Part shown: positions 1-33,852 of the stretch, piece after piece
How positions within the stretch are numbered: the first letter of the stretch is position 1
How the letters are laid out: every line of letters starts with the position of its first letter
Assembly (NCBI RefSeq): GCF_009389715.1
Contig: NC_052396.1
Coordinates: 17,576,631 to 17,640,630, forward strand
Direction: 5' to 3'
DNA from: Phoenix dactylifera
Taxonomy: Eukaryota; Streptophyta; Magnoliopsida; Arecales; Arecaceae
DNA length: 64,000 bases
The notes under the pieces: generated by a model
Databases searched by the model: none
Told to the model about the DNA's origin: nothing
What the model saw: only the letters and a program-made list of their open reading frames with translations
Position numbers and translations under genes: made by a program

Positions 1-368
1 GAGACGATCGAAGATCTAAAATTGATAAGAAAAGGAGATGGAGAGGAGTTGCATATCTATTGAAAACAAAGGATCTCCGGGTATTAATCTACCAAAAATA
101 GAGGATATGCAGATCTACTAAGAAATATGAGATCTTCGATTGTTGATTTATTAGAAAATAGAAGATCTGTGGAAAAATAGAGGATCTACAAATCTACCGA
201 AAAATAAAATATCTTTGGGTGTTGATTTTCTTGGAAATAAAGATCGATAGATCGGAAATAGAGGTCTTCAAAGCTTCTAAGTATGGTAATAATAGCCACA
301 GCAATGACGGAAGAGATGGCGGTAGCAGATTAGATGATCGGTGGCTCTGATACCATATTAAAATATTT
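1..368 (-). mobile_element. Leader region of a minus-strand LTR retrotransposon, cut by the window edge
   Basis: Read on the minus strand, this stretch follows an initiator-Met-type primer binding site (343-355) and would be the untranslated leader running off the left edge. It contains many AGATCT and GGATCT hexamers in loose tandem arrangement, for example near 15, 75, 110, 130 and 190. No gag reading frame is visible before the window ends. The element class cannot be decided from this piece; a Copia or Gypsy element is equally possible. Confidence 0.45.
343..355 (-). other. Primer binding site (tRNA-iMet type)
   Basis: The minus strand reads TGGTATCAGAGCC, the standard plant retrotransposon primer binding site complementary to the 3' end of initiator methionine tRNA. 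A CA dinucleotide that could end the 5' LTR lies 13-14 nt upstream at 368-369 on the minus strand. The spacing is longer than the usual few bases, so the exact LTR end is uncertain. Confidence 0.55.
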
Positions 369-729
369 GTAGAAGAAAATAAAAGAAAAGGAGAGAAAAA
401 ATAACATAAGCCATGTTGATGAAAAAAATATTATGGTGATGCAGGTTGTTATGTGATTTTTAAAATTATACTAATAAAAGCCATGTTGATATGGGACTAA
501 ATGAAACTTTGCAAAAGATGATCGTAAACTCTAAGCTTTAGCATTGGTTTGGACCTCAGTTTAAAGAAAAGATCGAGATTTTTGTACATACTCGCTCTAA
601 TTCCAGATAACAGAGACAAAACACAAGCAAAAAAGCTAAAACCAAAATATGAGCATGATTCAAATGAGTTTTCACGTAAATCAAATTCTTGTCTTGGATC
701 CCTCCCATAAATGTAAGTATTAATTACAT
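369..729 (-). repeat. Probable 5' LTR remnant and unassigned AT-rich sequence
   Basis: This should hold the 5' LTR belonging to the primer binding site at 343-355. I cannot fix its outer boundary: no clear TG start or target duplication is visible. A phrase containing ATCAACATGGCTT (minus strand) occurs twice, near 480 and 410, suggesting internal duplication. No coding potential is seen. Confidence 0.25.
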
Positions 730-2337
730 TTTGAAATTAGTAAAAGCATGCACAACTATTAGCTCGATTGCGGCCAGACATGCTGTGAGGCATATCTTGG
801 AACCTGACGGTCTTTAGTGCACTCTGATGAGGACCAAGTATAGGACTCATGCAATAGTGACAGACTTTCACACCAGATGTCACAGTTTCTTTATTTAAAG
901 GGAGATCTGCATATGCGCCTCAATAGTAATCCCTTTGATCACATGAGCCATAAGGGATGGAAAGACTATTGATGTGTTGGAAGACAGTAGGCTGACCGAG
1001 CAGCCGATCATTTGGCTGTCGTCCATGGTTGACTCTGTGAGGCTAGCCGGATGCAGAGTCTACGATCTGATCATCCTAAAGGAGAGAAGTTGGAATGAGG
1101 ATTTTATTCGAGGAGCCTTTGGAGAGCAGTTGGCCAAAAGAGACTTGGCACTACCTATTCCTACTCAAGAGACCGCAGACATGTTGGTCTGAAGTACGAT
1201 GAAGAGGTCGAAGGTATGCGCTCGAGACCTTTATGTTGTGATCAGTGAGGGGATGTCTCGATAGATCAATAGAGGCTAGATTTGGAGGATGCGCATCCAC
1301 CCACATGTCCTTGTTCATCTGCAAGGTGGCATGGGGTTGTCTGCCAACCAAGAGTGTGCTAGCCAAAAGGGGTGTGAGGACTGCTACAACATGCCGAGGT
1401 GCTCTGACACGAAGGAGTCCATAAGTCATATTCTACGTGGCTGCCCACAGGCAGTACAGATTTGGAGGAGGGCTCTGATTTTCTCAAGCTTGCTGTGGTC
1501 TGTGGCATCGACAGAGGACTACCTAGGCCATCTGAAGGATTCTTTGCAGAGACCCAGCACTGCAAAGTGAGGTATCACTTCTACCTATTTGGCCTATCAT
1601 ATTTGGTTAGACAGCAATGCCCGCATCTTTGAAAACAGAAGAATGCATCCGAGAAGTGTGGTGGACAAAGCAATTCTTCATGCTGCTGAGATCACCAAGG
1701 CTACTACGGCGACTTCGTTTGGGATGGCTAAGAACATCTGAGACTTCTACTCCGCTTTTACAACGTTCATATTTGCTCTTGTCTCTTGAGAGCCTCCACC
1801 CCTTGGCTATCTCAAGGTGAACTTCGACGATAGTGTGTCTGACGATGGAGGCAAAGGAGGTGTAGGTTTTATGATCAGAGGTCATGACTATAGATTTATT
1901 GCAACTAGGAAACAACGCACCTTCAACATGACTATCATCGAGGCAGAGCTGAGAGCTACATGGAAGGGCATCACTTATGGGAGGCATATTCTAGGTGCGG
2001 ATAGCGTCTACCTTGAAGAAAAATCTACCACGATGATCGAGTACATTTGAGACTAGCATAGGAATGGAGACGGACAACTACTATTTTGTGGCATACGCAG
2101 ACTGGTGAGAGATTGTGGCTACTTTCGGGCATCTCATGTTTATCGGAAGATGAGCAGTGCTGCTGATTGTATCGCCTCATTTGCTGCTCAGCATTTGCGA
2201 GGAATCTTTTGGGAGAGCCATGTATCCGTTCCTTCTTCTCTTCGCCAATTTTTTTTTTATAACTTTATTGGTTGTACTCATACAAGATCAGTGTGAACAA
2301 CCCTTGTATCGAAAAAAAAAGAAAAAAAAAAAAAAAA
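730..2337 (+). mobile_element. 5'-truncated L1-type LINE with poly(A) tail
   Basis: Three consecutive plus-strand stretches match the order of the C-terminal part of plant L1-like LINE ORF2: the region after the reverse transcriptase, a zinc-binding C/H segment, and a type-I RNase H domain. The element ends in an interrupted poly(A) run at 2312-2337, the hallmark of target-primed reverse transcription. The 5' boundary is approximate because the recognisable text simply fades out near 730-780. I could not identify a target-site duplication on both sides. Confidence 0.75.
974..2296 (+). pseudogene. LINE ORF2 remnant: linker, zf-RVT and RNase H domains
   Basis: Three broken reading frames make up this remnant. 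At 974-1192 a segment with WNEDFIRGAFG and a downstream IPTQETADMLV resembles the linker between reverse transcriptase and zinc segment. At 1340-1570 the residues CEDC...CSDTKESISHILRGCP give the C-x2-C...C...H...C pattern of the zf-RVT domain. At 1808-2050 VNFDDSVSDDGGKGGVGF followed by AELRATWKGI is the start of an RNase H fold, and the frame ending near 2296 (IASFAAQHL ... GCTHTRSV) is the usual tail of this domain. Stops and frame changes between the pieces show the copy is dead. It lies about 370 bp beyond the 3' end of the ABCG gene and is transcribed towards it. Confidence 0.72.
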
Positions 2338-2704
2338 GGTTACAGAGCTCAGATTGGGTTGCCACACATTGTTATTTAGACTATACAATAGCGTGCATAA
2401 AACCAGGCAAGATACCATATTGTGTATATAAGAAAACAGGGGATCTTTTGAACAACCGGTTCTAATCGGAGATTCCGGTATTCTAAATTTAACTCATGCC
2501 TGATGTTGACTCGGGCAAGGACTTGCATGCAGTTTCCAAGTCCGATAGGGAGACATCAAAGCATGCATGCCATCATTCCAGATTAGCTGCAATCGAGGAG
2601 TGGAGTTATTCCTCGATCACTTTGGGAGAAGGAAAATCCTCTGTTCTGCATCACGGAGAGTGGTGACGGTATGATGATGACCTTGGTAGCTTCGCCTTCT
2701 TCTC
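2338..2704. other. Intergenic and probable 3' UTR of the ABCG gene
   Basis: No gene is seen here. On the minus strand it directly follows the ABCG stop codon, so part of it is probably 3' untranslated sequence. No canonical AATAAA poly(A) signal was picked out. Confidence 0.4.
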
Positions 2705-5320
2705 TCAACACCTGGGCTGCAAACGATGCAAGGCCAAGTAGGCGATAAGGCGGTAGCCGATGAGCATGAGGACCATGATGCACACGTCGATCCACATGTG
2801 GTGCAGACCCACGGACTTGATCGCCGGGAAGTCCGCCGCCCTGCACAAGACGCCAGGGGAGCACTGGTAGACGTCGTCGTCGCGGAATTGGACCCCGAGG
2901 AGGAGCTTATAGCAGTAGAAGCTGAAGCTGAGGTACTTGAGCCAGACGATGAAGCGGGGGATGTGCTGCACGTAGTATCCCCCGGCGATGAGGAAGACGA
3001 GGGTGGTGACGGAGGCGAGGGTGGTGGCCTGCTTGACGTCCATGAGGATGGCGCCGAAGGCCAGGCCGAGGCTCTGGGAGACGAGAACACTGAGGAGGAC
3101 GACGAGGAGGGAGAGTAGGAAGCTGGAGGCGCTGGGCTGGAGGCCGCCCATCCAGTAGATGATGACGACGAAGGCGGTGGGGAGGGCCAGCTCCATGGGG
3201 AGGTCGCCAGCCGTTCGGGCAAGGAAGTAGGAGGAGAGGCGGTACATGCCGGAGGATCGCTCCTTGATGAGCATGGAGCGCTCTTGAGGGAACGTGAAGA
3301 CCGCGTTGTACAGAGGGAAGAAGCCCCAGAAGACGGAGAAGAAGAACAGTAGCGCGACCTGCGTGCCATCAAGACAAAAGAACAGAGCAGGTGGCCTTAA
3401 TTCTTCGTTCTAGTGGCATAATTAAGTTCCATAGCCGACGCCAAGCACGATTGGAAGTAACTTAACCTCGTTATTTTATAAGATTAGGAGTTGTGATGCT
3501 TACCCGATCCTGGATATGGGAGGGCGAGGTGTGCCACCAGAGCAGGCCCCCGAGGGTGGCGACGCTAATGACCTGGAAAATCCGGAGCTTGTTGAAGGCC
3601 TCGTATCGCCTTTCCTTTATCCCCCTCCTCAGCAGCACCAGGAACTGCTCCAACCAGCTTGTGCACCACTCCTCCCTCCTTCCTGTACAGAGTACATATC
3701 CAAACCAATATATACAAGCGATCATGCATCCATATGGCACGCTAGAGCTCTACATTATTCTATATATTTATAACACATTCAGATGTTCTGTGGTACTAAC
3801 GCAGGCTACAGTATATAGTTGAAGGAATGAGAATGGTATGACGGGTGTTCGACGCACCTTTGGCATGAGAATGGCTGCTAGAATCCATGCGGCAGAGGTC
3901 GGCCTTCAGCCGGGTGGCGATATACCTGGCGTAGGCGGACCGGAGCTCCTCCCTCGCCAATGACTTCCTCTCCCGCTCTGCGCTTCCATTATCGGGCTCC
4001 GTCGCCGAGTTTTCCTTGCAGGAATCCGGCGCAATCCCTGACCAGAAATCATGGATCCATGACTATAATTAATTAGCTCCTTTAAAAGGAAATTGCGTCC
4101 TAGTTCTCTATCATGAACAGGAACTGCTGCTAACGCAATTCCCGTACTACCAAGTGTTTCCTCGGGATAATGCGACTGTAAGTAGAAGAGGGGGGAGTCA
4201 GGATTTAGGGGCCACAGAGGACCCACCGCGCATGTACGGTATGCAGAGGGGGAGGTACTTACCGTTGGCCAGGTCGAGCATGACTTCGGCCGGGTTGACG
4301 GAGAGCGGCGATAAGAAGCCGATAGAGGAGAAGTAGTGGAGGGCGTCGGAGGCGCGGCCATAGTATATGGGACTGCCCTCCGACAGCAGCATCACTTTGT
4401 CGAACATGCGGTAGAGCCGGGCCGACGGCTGGTGGATGGTGGTGACGACGGTGCGCCTGCCCTCGGCTGCCAGCCTTCGCAGCACGCTCACGATCCGCGC
4501 GGCCGTCGTGGAGTCGAGGCCCGATGTGGGCTCGTCCAGGAGGAGTAGGCTCGGGTTCACGAGCAGCTCCAGGGCGATGCTCACCCGCTTGCGCTCGCCC
4601 CCGGAGACTCCCCGCACCAGGTGGCCGCCGATCATGGTGTGGGCCACCCGGGCCAGCCCCAGGTCTCCCATCACCTTCTCCGCATGGCGCACCTTCTCGG
4701 CCCGGCTCAGGGACCGCGGCAGCCGCAGCAGCGCCGTGAAGGCGAGCGTCTCGCGGACGGTGAGGTGCGGATAGAGCACGTCGTCCTGGGCCACGAACCC
4801 GGTCCGCCGCTTCATGCCACGGGAGAAGGGCTGCCCATTGTAGGTGATCGTGCCCGAGAGCTTGCCGGCGACCAACCTGCCGCCGAGGGCCGTGAGGAGG
4901 GTGGTCTTGCCGCTGCCGGAGGGGCCCAGCATGGCGAGCATCTCTCCCGGGCCGACCATTCCGGTGATGCCGTTCAGTATGACCTTCTCGGCGCCACCAG
5001 CGCCGCTGCCACAGCAGCCGGACCACCACATTGGCCGACCAATCTTCAGTTTGTACACCACCTCCTCGAACTGTCGTTCGATCCGTGCTTCAGTTAGATA
5101 GATATACTGTATATAGGTATGAAGCAGGACTGAAGACGGAGTTGGATACGGAGAAGAAGGGCGAGTGAGGTGAGGTAAAACGTAAGCTTACCTTGAGGGT
5201 CACCGGGTCCAGCGGAGTGGTGGCCCGCGGGAGCGGACGTGGATTCGGATGGGAGGTTGCGTCTGCCGGCGCCGGCTCGTCCGGGGCGGCTCCACCGTTC
5301 TCGGGCTCATGGGGCCGCAT
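2705..5320 (-). CDS. ABCG14: Half-size ABC transporter of subfamily G, ABCG14-like
   Basis: Five coding exons, all with GT-AG junctions in phase: 5320-5192, 5070-4263, 4037-3858, 3682-3504 and 3358-2705, giving 649 residues. The nucleotide-binding domain comes first: Walker A GPSGSGKT at about 92-99, Q-loop Q138, signature VSGGERK at 198-204, Walker B LLLLDE at 218-223 and the switch histidine H256. A variable linker (exon 3) leads to a C-terminal membrane domain of about six helices that contains [17 protein letters not shown] and GGYYVQHIP. Family knowledge: half-size ABCG proteins dimerise in the plasma membrane, and ABCG14 exports cytokinin for root-to-shoot delivery. The assignment to ABCG14 rather than ABCG21 rests on the C-terminal segment ([30 protein letters not shown]). 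Coding exons are strikingly GC-rich compared with flanks. The start at 5320 is the first ATG after a TATA-like box; the frame stays open further upstream, so a longer N-terminus is not excluded. Confidence 0.9.
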
Positions 5321-5398
5321 GGCTTCCCTTGTCGGAGGACTTGGTGGTGGTATCTCGGCTGGTGGTTTAACTGGGGAGGTTGGATCAGACGAGGAGGA

Positions 5399-5405
5399 AT
5401 TTATA
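5399..5405 (-). promoter_or_regulatory. Candidate TATA box of the ABCG gene
   Basis: The minus strand reads TATAAAT about 80 bp upstream of the chosen ATG at 5320, which leaves room for a short leader. This is a single motif with fitting spacing and no other support. Confidence 0.35.
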
Positions 5406-5411
5406 CATAAA

Positions 5412-5580
5412 AAGAGGAGAGAGGGAGTGTGTGTGTGAGTGTGTGAGAGAGAGAGAGAGTATGGGAGCCTTTTGGAGATGAGCAAGAATGTCATTTTCTC
5501 AAGTGGAAGGGAAGTAGTTGCGTTTCAAAAGAAATGGAACAGAGACAGAGAGACAGAGAGAGAAAGAGAGAGGGGAGTTG
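5412..5580. repeat. GT/GA microsatellite tracts upstream of ABCG
   Basis: Tracts of GTGTGT and GAGAGA at about 5425-5458 and of AGAGACAGAGAG type at about 5540-5575 lie just upstream of the ABCG promoter. On the gene's strand they are CT- and CA-rich, a composition common in plant core promoters and 5' UTRs. Confidence 0.6.
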
Positions 5581-5755
5581 GTGGTGGCCCAGTGGTTGCT
5601 TTGCCACGCTCCTCTTCTGCAACCGGCACATGCATGCTTAATTGAGACTTTGGTGTCATTGGATCATGTTAAGCTCATTGCTCGTATGACTTGGCTGGAG
5701 ATTTGGAATTGGCATTCTCTGCGTTATTTTTCTCTATTACCTCCTATGCTGGTTA

Positions 5756-6173
5756 GGACTCACTTGGTTCGCAGAAAAAAAAGAAAAAAAAAGTTAATAA
5801 AAAAAGCAAGAAATACCTTATTATACTGGAGTTTTCAAAATAAAGAGATAGGAAAGTAGGTTTTTCATAAAAGTAAGATATTTACGTTTCATAAAAAAAA
5901 TCTTTGTAGGATATGGAAGAATCTAATTTCCACTGATTGAAAATTAGGATAGTTATTTTTCCAAAAAAGCTCTTAAGCTTTTAGATAGGATGAGATAAGA
6001 TCTTTTTTTTTAAGGGCATAATAGATATTTTGCATAAGTTTTTCAGAAAAGTAGATATTCAACCAAATATAAGTTATTTTTGAATTTACCAATTTTTCAT
6101 AGTCAACCAAATATGTCAAAATTACTTTCTTAGGCATCATATATCATCATATTTTCACGAACCAAATGAATTA
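5756..6173. mobile_element. Diverged Tourist-like (PIF/Harbinger) MITE, copy 2
   Basis: This 418-bp stretch aligns by eye along its whole length with the better-preserved MITE at 17582-18062, including the phrases GGAGTTTTCAAA, GGGCATAATAG and a repeated CAACCAAA near the right end. Its decayed terminal repeats begin GGACTCACTTGGTTCGC and end ACGAACCAAATGAATTA. Both ends are flanked by TTA (5753-5755 and 6174-6176), the TWA target duplication of PIF/Harbinger elements. No transposase is encoded. The older appearance shows in A-rich expansions and degraded termini. Confidence 0.65.
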
Positions 6174-6176
6174 TTA

Positions 6177-9100
6177 ATTTTTGTCATCCAATACAGCATC
6201 AGCTAGCACTCTGTTGATGCGGTTGGCTTGTATGGGATGTAGCTCCTAGCTTAAGATGGGTGGCAAATGAACTGTATGTACTTATATCAAGCTTAAACAT
6301 CCTCCACTTATATATGGAGGCACCTACGAGCGAAGTACTTGCCCATTCATCTCGCAATTGGATTAATTAGGAACTAATCATATTTATCTATTAAGGATCG
6401 CTCATGGGAGAGTTGTAAGCTGCTTCATAATTTTTCACCACTAAAGTATTATTCTAGAAGTTTGTGTATGACCCACATGCTTACTTTCTCGAACGAAATA
6501 AAGCCCCTTCTACTACCTACTTGCGAAAGGCATGCTAGGTCTCCAATATATATATATATATATAAGAAATATCTAGGGGTTTTTTATATATGGTGTGCAG
6601 GCCGCACCGCAAAGACTATGCAGCTCTCGATGGTCACCATTAAAAAATAAACGACCATCATACAATATATGCTATGTATGATATGGTACGTATTCGTGGA
6701 TCATCTTGTTTGATGATTGTCCATCTTTTGATAATGGCCATCGAAAGCTGCATGAATAAAGACAGTAAGTAACCCACATGATCATGAGATTAACGTATGA
6801 GCACATGTTAGCCTCCCATGGGAGAATAATAAACAATAGTAGTCTTGAGGCCTCTGAAAATTTGGTACAATTATGTCATCCTCTTTCTGTGCTTGGACAA
6901 GAGACGCAAAAGCAATGGCACGAGAACAGAAGGAAAGCAAATAAGAAAGAAGAGAGATGCTATTCCATCTTCGCCAGTCAACTGATTCCCAAGTGGTCGA
7001 TATCTGGAATGGTCGAATTCAATATTCATCTCCCCTGCATCATCCTCCACAACACCCTCGTCTTTTTAAGAAACAAATCTCTTCGCATCGATTCTTTTGC
7101 GCTTTTTTAAGCTCCGAGTGCTGTGATGTGGTTTAGCTACTCATTATAAAAATATAAAGCCGTTGGATGCTACAAGCCCCAATACCAGTTTAAAGAGCAT
7201 ACCAACTGATGGATTTTGGATTTGGTTCTCGGTGTCAAACCCTAAAAAGCACTGCGCACCGGTGCACATGGGACCGGGCTAGTTTGCCTGGTTAGTGATG
7301 CCTCCAAAGTTTTCAGAGGAGTACTATGTGCACCACGTGGCGGTGCATCACACACCAATCACAGCCACTTGTTTCTGTGGACTTTATTCATCAAGTGCTC
7401 GTCTCGATACACCGCTGCAACAACAAGTAGCTGTGATTGGCTTGTATACTGTATATAAGATATAATTTATTCTACTAGAGGATCCAGTTCGATCACCATT
7501 TATCCACGAATTACGCACAATGACGAGTTCTTGTCCAATCACCCTCACTGTGCGAGGTGAATTGGACCCCTCCAATGTCTGACAAGAACTAGAGTGGATT
7601 TGGTTTCGCATCATATTCGACATACACGTGCTTGCACCTCAAAATGTTATCCATCTTTGTAGGTACTTGCAAGGGAACAAATGAGAGTGGCATTGGAGAT
7701 GAAAAGCTTAGGGATAAAAAGCAGAATTCCTTGCCACCCAATTAGGTATAGCTTAGCTTTTGGAAGGAAGAGGCAAGTTTATGGCCATAAATAAACCCTT
7801 GCATCCTTTGTTCTATTATTTTGTTGGATAAACCATTGTTCCTTTTCCTCCCATGTTCATTTGTCTCAGCTGAGATGCCAACACTTGGCAGGCACTGTGG
7901 ATACTTTAATGGCCACCATTTGAGCCTTATGACATCGTCGGGTCCCTCCCCCCGTTACCCTGCTTCACAATTCGTTCCACATAACCTCTCCTCAAGTAAT
8001 AATACCTCCTCTAAAACAAAGAAGGATGAGAGAGATTACTCCAACTGGTTTGAGAGAGTTAATTACTAGCAAATGTAACCATTCTTAATTCTTAGAATGT
8101 AAAAAGATTATACGTGGTCGTGCATGTATATATTCTTAAGTTATTCAAGTAGATCTTCGTTCAGATATTGTCAAATTTAGATTGGCTGATAGAAGTTACA
8201 CATTAATAACCAGAGCCGATTCTTTAAAATGTTTACACATCAATTTTAATCTATATATCAAGCGATCAAAAATGATAGGATACATGAATTAAAAATTAAT
8301 TTTATAAATTATGATGTATATATATTAAAATATGAATAGTTTTGATGATTAAATCACGATAAAACATAGCATTTTGTTATTAACATCGTTCATTTTCATA
8401 TAAATCGGGTAAGATGCTTAGACTACGTTATCTTGGGAAGGTAGAATGCTAATGGAATCCCACTAATTGTGAAGCTGACGATGACCTCCAGGATTTTTTT
8501 TTGGGAGTCGAGAGGTTGCAAAAATTGTTACTGCCTTCTTAGTTGGGTTTGTTGGCAAGTACAAGCATGACATGTTCCGATCACTTTGGCACCCCCCACC
8601 CCACGCAGTTGAAACAGGAGTTTAAAGTTTTTGGAGGATGGGGTGTGCCCCCAAAGCAATCAACATCAGTCATGATGTCAAATCTTGAGAGCATGAGTGC
8701 TGCAATCCATAAAAACGGTTGACATAAAGTAAGAAATATAGTATAAAAATAAAGTTGATATCATATATCAAGATTTTTACATAATTCATGCAAAACCTAG
8801 GCTACATCCATTGAAGGAGATGGAGGCTCTCTATATGTGATAGAGAGTAGTACCAGGGCAAATTAAAAAAGCCCATCACCTAAAAAAAAAAACTTTCAAT
8901 TTTTTTTTAAAAATATATATTTCAAGAGGTATATAATAACATCAAACAATATTAATAATAGTAATAAGAGAAGCTTGAGAATGGAGATACAAATCTAACG
9001 CCAAGCTAAACCGAACCAAGATGAATGAATGGATCTTCTTCTTTGCTTCTCTTTCTATCACCTCTTCTTCCCTTTCTCTTTCTTCTCTTTTTTTCTTTTC

Positions 9101-9600
9101 CTCTCCTTTAATTTCTCCCTCAAGCACAGGCACACCTCAATGGGATACTATTTTTGCACCAACTACTATCATGATGCCATACTTCACAACAGGTCACCAC
9201 CTCCTTTGTAAGTTTTTATATCCAAATTTAATTTAGATCAACATCGACCAAGATTTTGGAAAGAACTCATACGTGATGTTTGGTGGATTGTGATATTGAT
9301 GTCGGATATCTTTCTACCATCAGGAAGCAGCTCAAGTCTTGTCTACAAGCAAAGTGATTCCTCCCCCTTTTTGTCATTGCTACTTTTCTTTTTTGGGTTA
9401 CATACATGTATATCATGATCATCGATCAAATCCTGCTCAGAAAACTTTCACGTCCTTTTGCTTCAGGCATTAAAAAGAACTTGGACATTCTTCTAACCAA
9501 AAATATGCAAACAAGGAGACATGATCTTTCTCGTTGTCCAAGCCAAAATCCTCGACTTTCCAATGTGCCAAAAGTGAGTTAGTTTGTTCTTTTTCTAAAT
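6177..9600. other. AT-rich intergenic DNA between the ABCG and MAP2 genes
   Basis: No gene can be supported in this 3.4 kb. Short open frames lack family resemblance. Visible structure is limited to a short (TA)n run near 6547-6563, an inverted repeat at 7355-7440, a partly self-complementary CACCCC/GGGGTG segment at about 8588-8660 and a pyrimidine-rich run at about 9040-9115. Confidence 0.6.
7355..7440. repeat. Short inverted repeat (19-bp arms)
   Basis: The left arm CCAATCACAGCCACTTGTT (7355-7373) and the inverted right arm (7422-7440) differ at one base and are separated by about 48 bp. A further 10-bp inverted pair, AGTTCTTGTC and its complement, lies just right at about 7524-7590. It may be the core of a decayed MITE; no target duplication is apparent. 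Confidence 0.5.
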
Positions 9601-9607
9601 GCAACCC

Positions 9608-9812
9608 AGCTATATCTTCCATGTGAAAGAAGGATCCACCTTCCTTCATGAATCCACCATTGGATCATCCTCCGCTTGCTTTGAGAAGATCTATATAAGC
9701 GAATCAATGATGGAGTTCAGACTGCTTCGAGAACTGTGTGGTGAGTGATCCAACGGCGGATACATGCGAGGGAAGGTGAATCCTTCTTTCAAGCGAAAGA
9801 TACAACCAGATT
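9608..9812. mobile_element. Foldback (hairpin) MITE-like element
   Basis: Arms of about 80-90 bp at 9608-9690 and 9722-9812 are inverted copies of each other with roughly one mismatch in five by eye, plus a three-base gap. Shared blocks include TGAAAGAAGGAT, CACCTTCC and TTGGATCA. The loop is only about 30 bp. It lies about 430 bp beyond the MAP2 stop codon. There is no coding content and I could not define a clean target duplication, so a foldback transposon is the likely but unproven explanation. Confidence 0.55.
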
Positions 9813-10246
9813 CTTAAATAGGAGATATAGAAGGGCATCTTTTATCTATGTGCAAGAGTCTGATAAAAGAAAATCATGATTAAATAAAGAATACCAGTAG
9901 AAAGAGTCAAGAGCCGAAGCCACTTTTAACTTCTCACTGCTGTAATATATGTCAACACACATAAAATAAAACATCATAAGTTGAGGATCTCACAACCGAA
10001 GGAGCTTTCCCACAATCAACCACCAAAATATGAAAGAAATAGTCATGATAAATAATCAAAGTTTTTTCCCTGCAGCAACTCGTTATCCATCAGGGCCAAT
10101 CCTGTAAACTAGCTGTGTTTCAACTTGTGTGTGGTATGCTCCAAATCTTACCCTATACAAACAACCAGTAATTGCTGCGGATTCGTGCAATTCAGCGGAA
10201 TTGAGGATGGCAGCGCATGGAAGATCATGAGCAACTTTCAAGATAC
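9813..10246. other. Probable MAP2 3' UTR and flank
   Basis: The stretch follows the MAP2 stop codon on the minus strand. It has no coding content. The first few hundred bases are presumably the 3' untranslated region, but no defined poly(A) signal was recognised. Confidence 0.4.
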
Positions 10247-32640
<22,394 letters not shown>

Positions 32641-33852
32641 ATCTTCTTCCGTTGCAACCTTATAATTTTTCAATTATCAAACCTGAATATTAAAGGATAC
32701 AAAACAATGTATCTATCACAAGGAGATCACACAAATGGAATTTAAACAATAAACCAAAGATTCTGCTTTTTAAGTAATACACACAAAAAAAAAACCCATC
32801 AATTTTATAGACTATGATGTCCTTCAGGACAACAAAACTAGCACCACTAGTTTGAACTTAATGCCCACAAATAGGAATACTCGCCAATAGAACTAGAAGT
32901 GTTGGCAACCCAACTCAAGGTGAACGAAGCATTGGAACAACAAGACACAAGTTCCTAAACTCAAGCCAAGATTGCTGCTGTTGGTTTACATTAAGATTGG
33001 AGGGTCATGCGTGGCACACATGATCACAAGCCTAATTATTTATAGGACATATAATGCACATTTCAGATCTCCCAACATGTTGTTACAAGATTTTTTTTTT
33101 TTCCAAGTAACATCAGTAGATTCTCAAGCTCCTTACAAACTAGGAGCCAATTAAAAGGAATAAAATCATTGATTAATAGAGTTTTACATCAACAATTCAT
33201 ATATCTTAAGTAACAATTCCAAAAATTAAAAACAGAATAGTTCCAAAATTCTTTTTCTTCGAATCTAAAATGCAGAAAGTAATCATGTTTCTTAGAATCT
33301 GAATCTGAATAGAACGTGACACAGTGTAACCAGCACTGAGTAATACAAGAGGAAGAGGAAACACTGTTTATGGCATAGCAATTTTTTGCAGCATTTACGC
33401 TGTTCACTTAGAAAAATAAAAAAGAATAAAAGAAAAAACTTGAGACCGGAGAGTCGGTATTTTTCCGATTTGATTCACCTATGACGGCTTAATAATTATG
33501 CGAATCTCGAAATATGCCGAGAACTGAAATAACATTAGAGAACGGACTCATGGAAGATAAGAAAACGTTAGGACAAGTAATTTAATAGATTTCACTGCAA
33601 ATCCCAAAGAAACTAATCCAACACATGCAAAGAAACATCTCAGATTCTACAATCCTGAGAAAAAATCGTATCTCAGATCGTAAACCTCGTCCTTAATCGA
33701 GAATTTCTAGGGTTACAGCCTCTAAAACGAATCGGATTACAAACCCTAGATTCAATAAATTAGCACACCAAGAAGAACAAAAACAGATTTTTAATTCAAG
33801 AAGGAAAAGGGAGAAAGGGGGAAAAAAAGAAGTAGAGAAGCCTCGGATTACC
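32641..33852 (-). other. MAP2 leader exon, leader intron and start of exon 2
   Basis: On the minus strand the CDS exon begins at 32658, preceded by an acceptor (TATAAG). A donor GAG/GTAATC lies at 33852, predicting a leader intron of about 1.2 kb. The first exon is GC-rich and lies just downstream of a G-box and TATA-like sequence. The transcription start is not defined. The intron itself shows no repeats beyond short T- and A-runs. Confidence 0.6.

Noticed and set aside
2617..3372. 251-residue minus-strand frame overlapping the last ABCG exon
   Set aside because: It is a Ser/Pro/Arg-rich shadow of the GC-rich exon in another frame; the correct frame reads a clear ABCG membrane domain.
4259..5029. 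256-residue minus-strand frame and several plus-strand frames over ABCG exon 2
   Set aside because: These are shadows of the nucleotide-binding-domain exon caused by high GC; none has family resemblance.
8585..8662. Imperfect CACCCC/GGGGTG hairpin as a possible miRNA precursor
   Set aside because: Pairing is short and interrupted and rests on low-complexity C and G runs.
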